Source of the DNA: an uncultured Prevotellaceae bacterium
GTDB lineage: Bacteria; Bacteroidota; Bacteroidia; Bacteroidales; Bacteroidaceae
DNA length: 64,000 nt
Reading direction: 5' to 3'
NCBI GenBank assembly: GCA_902786565.1
Contig: CADACW010000009.1
Span: 1 to 64,000 of the forward strand
The notes beneath the pieces were generated by a model that saw nothing but the letters and a program-made list of their open reading frames with translations, made no database searches and was not told the DNA's origin. The translations under genes and the position numbers were made by a program. Below are positions 61,085 to 64,000 of this stretch, in pieces. Each line of letters starts with the position of its first letter. Within the stretch, counting starts at the first letter, position 1.

Positions 61085-63214
61085 ATGAAACGCACAAGAT
61101 TACTACTGACAATGCTGATGATGAGCCTGGGAACGATGGCTCAGAGTATTGACGAAAGCCTGTCACGGCACGACTTCTTCTATGCCGGACAGAGCAAGCA
61201 GCGGCGCATGTTCATCGTGAAGGACGGACAGGTGAGCTGGAGCTACAAGGACCAGCTGAAACGTGGGGAAATCAGCGATGCCGTGCTGATGACCGACGGC
61301 CACATACTCGTGGCCCATCAGTATGGTGTGGCCGAGGTGGATGCCGACGGACAGACCGTATGGCAATATGCGGCACCGGAGGGGACGGAGATTCACACTG
61401 CCCAGCCCATCGGACGCAACCACGTGGTGTTTGTGCAGAACGGACGGCCCGCCAAGGCGGTGGTGATGGAGATACCGAAGTGCGTCGTCGAGCGCGAGTT
61501 CGTGCTGCCCGTCAACGAGAAGGGGTCGGTGCACGGACAGTTCCGCAATGCCCGGCTCTCCAGCCGGGGCACCCTGCTCGTGGCAAACATGGCAATGGGC
61601 TGCATCCACGAGTTTACCAGCGCCGGACGCGAGGTGGACCGTTGGACTGGCATGCTGCCCTGGTCGGTGCAGGAGATGCCGAAGACGGGCAACCTGCTCG
61701 TCACCGGGCGTAAAGGTCTCATACAGGAAATCAATCGGCAGGGGCACACCGTCTGGCAGTTGGACGTGACGAAACATGGCATTACGCAGCCGCAGAAGAC
61801 AGTAAGGCTGAAGGATGGCGGACACATCATCAACAACTGGTACAACGAGTGGAACAAGACACCCATGGACTCGGCCAATGCGCCCGTGCAGGCCATCGAG
61901 GTGGACAAGGAGGGGCGCGTGGTGTGGCAGCTCCGTGCGTGGCGCACACCTGACCTGGGGCCTTCGACGACCATCCAACTGCTGAGCGAGGCCGTCAACC
62001 GCGACCGTCTGTTCTTCGGCGAGTTCGGCCACAGCCCCAAACCGAAACTCTTCGTCGGGCCTAATCAGCCCATTGGCCAGGGGCGCGGCATTCATCCGGG
62101 ACGTGTGGCGTGGGTGCACAGCCCTGGCGTGGCCAAGTGGGACGGCCATACAGGCCTCTGGGTGGAAGACCGGTGGAACGACCAGGCGAAGGCCGACGCA
62201 ATGGTCACAGAGGCGGTGATGCTGCTCGCGGGCGAGCCCACGGCCAAGAAAGCCTGGCAGGCACTGTTCAGGCACTTCAACCGTGAGCACAGGCGCGGCA
62301 ATCGAGGCTACAAAAAGGGAGAGACAATAGCCATAAAGCTGAACCTGAACAATGCCATCACTCATCGCGACACCATCGAGCTCAACTCATCGCCCTTCAC
62401 AACGCTGGCCCTGGTGCGCTCGCTGGTGCGCCATGCCGGCGTGCAACAACAGGACATCGTACTGTGCGAACCGAGCCGAGCCATCACCGACAGTATATAC
62501 AACAAGGTGCACCGCGAGTTCCCACAGGTCCGCATGATCGACAATATCGGCGGCGACGGGCGAGAGAAGTGCGAGTACTATCCAGAACAGATTGTCTACT
62601 CAACCGACAACGGCAAGATGGCACGCGGACTGGCCCGCTGTATCGTAGATGCCGACTACCTCGTCAACTCCGCCCTGCTGAAGACACACACCGGACCAGG
62701 CGTGACGCTGACGTCGAAAAACTGGTACGGCGCCACCGACATCAACCTGCTCTGGCGGCAGAACGCCCACAACAATGTCTCGCAGGACAAACGTAATGGC
62801 AAGCCCCAATACAAGACCTTCGTAGACTGGATCAGCCACAAGGACATGGGCCAGAAGACGCTGCTCTTCCTCATCGACGGCACCTATGGCTCACGCGACG
62901 TGAACGGCGCACCCAACCCGAAGTGGATGAAGGAACCCTTCCTGGGCGACTGGGCCTGCTCGCTCATCGTCAGCCAGGACGAGGTGGCCTGCGATGCCGT
63001 GGCCATGGACATCATCATCAACGAGTGGCCGGAGTTCCAGAGCCTGAACTATTGCGACGAGTACCTGCGCGAGGCCGCCAGCATACCCAACGCCCCCAGC
63101 GGCACCGTCTACAAGCAGGGCGGACAGCCCCTGACGCAGCCACTCGGCCTGATGGAGCACTGGAACGACCGCCGCCAGTACACGAAGATTGACCTGAAGT
63201 ACAAGAAGCTCTGA
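61085..63214 (+). CDS. Beta-propeller protein fused to DUF362 domain
   Basis: 709 residues, signal peptide ending TMAQ (about 20). Residues 30-320 are a PQQ/arylsulfotransferase-like propeller: repeated blades such as RMFIVKDGQVSWSYKDQL, GVAEVDADGQTVWQYAAP, GLIQEINRQGHTVWQLDV and AIEVDKEGRVVWQLRAW. Residues about 370-700 are a DUF362 domain: KKGETIAIKLNLNN, FTTLALVRSLVRHAGVQQQD, DADYLVNSALLKTHTGPGVT and DGTYGSRDVNGAPNP. DUF362 proteins often carry an iron-sulfur cluster; no Cys cluster is seen here. It lies divergent from GH28 and 4 nt before a GH2 gene, so a role in pectin or rhamnogalacturonan breakdown is likely. Function is unknown. Confidence 0.7.
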   Translation: MKRTRLLLTMLMMSLGTMAQSIDESLSRHDFFYAGQSKQRRMFIVKDGQVSWSYKDQLKRGEISDAVLMTDGHILVAHQYGVAEVDADGQTVWQYAAPEGTEIHTAQPIGRNHVVFVQNGRPAKAVVMEIPKCVVEREFVLPVNEKGSVHGQFRNARLSSRGTLLVANMAMGCIHEFTSAGREVDRWTGMLPWSVQEMPKTGNLLVTGRKGLIQEINRQGHTVWQLDVTKHGITQPQKTVRLKDGGHIINNWYNEWNKTPMDSANAPVQAIEVDKEGRVVWQLRAWRTPDLGPSTTIQLLSEAVNRDRLFFGEFGHSPKPKLFVGPNQPIGQGRGIHPGRVAWVHSPGVAKWDGHTGLWVEDRWNDQAKADAMVTEAVMLLAGEPTAKKAWQALFRHFNREHRRGNRGYKKGETIAIKLNLNNAITHRDTIELNSSPFTTLALVRSLVRHAGVQQQDIVLCEPSRAITDSIYNKVHREFPQVRMIDNIGGDGREKCEYYPEQIVYSTDNGKMARGLARCIVDADYLVNSALLKTHTGPGVTLTSKNWYGATDINLLWRQNAHNNVSQDKRNGKPQYKTFVDWISHKDMGQKTLLFLIDGTYGSRDVNGAPNPKWMKEPFLGDWACSLIVSQDEVACDAVAMDIIINEWPEFQSLNYCDEYLREAASIPNAPSGTVYKQGGQPLTQPLGLMEHWNDRRQYTKIDLKYKKL

Positions 63215-63218
63215 AGAC

Positions 63219-64000
63219 ATGAAAAGATTATATCTGCTCTTTCTGGCACTGGCCACCATGGGTGCCTGGGGCCAAGTGAAAGATGCGTTCAAGGGATTCC
63301 TGCCCGTGACCGACCCCACCATGAAGAGAAGCCTGAACGGGCAGTGGAGCCTGAAGGTGGTGAAAGGAATCACCGACGACAAGACGGTGCCTGAAGCCGA
63401 CGGCACCTGGGGCACCATCCCCGTGCCGGGATGCTGGGAGGCTTATGGCTTCTGCCAGCCGAAGTACGACTATCCCGACTCGCTGACGGGCTACTACCGC
63501 ACGGCGTTCAACGTGCCCCACGAGTGGCGCGGACAGCAGGTGGTGCTGCGCCTCGACGGCGTGCTGCGAGGCTACGACCTGTGGCTCAACGACTGCTATG
63601 TAGGGGCGTGGGAGTCGGCCTATAACACTTGCCTGTTCGACCTGACGCCCTATCTGCGCAAGCAGGGGCTCCAGCAGTTGGCCTTGCGCGTCTACACCCG
63701 CTTCAAGGGCTACGAGTTCGACTGCTTCGACGACTGGGCCGCCAACGGCATCTTCCGCGATGTGACGCTGATGGCCGTGCCACGGACGCACCTCAGCGAC
63801 CTGACCATCCGCACGAAGAACACGGGCGAGGTGAGCGTCGACGTGAGCATTGCCAACGAGAAGAAAGGCACGACAGTGAGGCACGAAATATTGGACCCAC
63901 AGGGCCGCGTGGTGGGAACAGACAGGGTGGAGCATCCGCAGCTGTGGACGGCTGAGACACCCTATTTATACACCTTGCGCACCACGCTCATGCTCAAGGA
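63219..64000 (+). CDS. GH2 beta-galactosidase-like enzyme (3' partial)
   Basis: The frame is open from ATG 63219 to the window edge (260 codons seen). Signal peptide MKRLYLLFLALATMGAWGQ. The N-terminal sugar-binding jelly roll is plain: MKRSLNGQWSLKVVKG, IPVPGCWEAYGFCQPKYDYP, GYYRTAFNVPHEWRGQQVVL, RLDGVLRGYDLWLND and WAANGIFRDVTLMAVPRTH. PQLWTAETPYLYTLRTTL begins the immunoglobulin-like domain. The catalytic barrel is outside the window, so the specificity (galactosidase, mannosidase or glucuronidase) is open. It begins 4 nt after the DUF362 fusion stop, so the two are co-transcribed. Confidence 0.82.
   Translation, partial: MKRLYLLFLALATMGAWGQVKDAFKGFLPVTDPTMKRSLNGQWSLKVVKGITDDKTVPEADGTWGTIPVPGCWEAYGFCQPKYDYPDSLTGYYRTAFNVPHEWRGQQVVLRLDGVLRGYDLWLNDCYVGAWESAYNTCLFDLTPYLRKQGLQQLALRVYTRFKGYEFDCFDDWAANGIFRDVTLMAVPRTHLSDLTIRTKNTGEVSVDVSIANEKKGTTVRHEILDPQGRVVGTDRVEHPQLWTAETPYLYTLRTTLMLK

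Noticed and set aside
61085..62050. Arylsulfotransferase call for the propeller domain
   Set aside because: Blades resemble the fold, but the conserved catalytic His/Arg set is not visible and the protein continues into DUF362.

Overview
The window reads as chromosomal DNA of a Bacteroidota gut or rumen bacterium, most likely order Bacteroidales and probably Prevotellaceae. The basis is a SusC/SusD pair, several secreted proteins with T9SS-type C-terminal tails, promoters of the TTTG-N19/20-TAnnTTTG form, starts without Shine-Dalgarno sequences, and families typical of the group (DUF4827, DUF3943, DUF6055/DUF4859, TamL). By eye the genes are GC-rich and the spacers AT-rich.

Layout. 1-1393 is decayed mobile-element material (an excisionase-like gene and two frameshifted ORFs) running into the truncated tail of an RCC1/Big_2/dockerin protein. 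1612-6318 encodes a T9SS-exported subtilase and the TamL outer-membrane assembly protein. 6353-14242 (minus) is an envelope block: glmM, a DUF4827 lipoprotein, a DUF3943 outer-membrane protein, a Pif1-like helicase and a class A penicillin-binding protein. 14440-24251 is a SusC/SusD locus with two surface proteins but no enzyme. 24560-25972 is a two-gene islet with lower GC. 26093-29186 holds an acyl-CoA synthetase with its XRE-cupin regulator and an orphan sugar transferase. 29737-33272 is an arabinan-directed GH43 pair. 33493-40316 holds tRNA-Glu and housekeeping genes (queD, tcdA, AAA-CYTH, asd, a hydrolase, nhaD, ompH-like). 40426-49492 is a run of secreted proteins (DUF6055 protease, CotH, a 1403-residue repeat protein), a tiny Phd-like ORF and WbqC. 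49563-64000 is mainly carbohydrate-active genes: GH51, GH115, a glycosyltransferase, GH106, GH28, a beta-propeller/DUF362 fusion and the start of a GH2.

Together the enzymes fit attack on pectin: arabinan side chains (GH43 x2, GH51), the galacturonan or rhamnogalacturonan backbone (GH28, GH106), galactan (GH2) and glucuronyl decorations (GH115). Uptake by SusC/SusD is inferred. No hybrid two-component or SusR-type regulator lies in the window.

The most unusual signal is non-coding. First, a mosaic intergenic repeat family contains sets of three near-palindromic 21-nt units on an exact 22-nt period, at about 8.6, 29.6 and 55.9 kb, with shared flanking modules that appear in both orientations. 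Second, intra-operon spacers are filled from stop codon to start codon with tandem heptamers or octamers that place stop codons in all three frames. Both are described from direct reading; their function is unknown.
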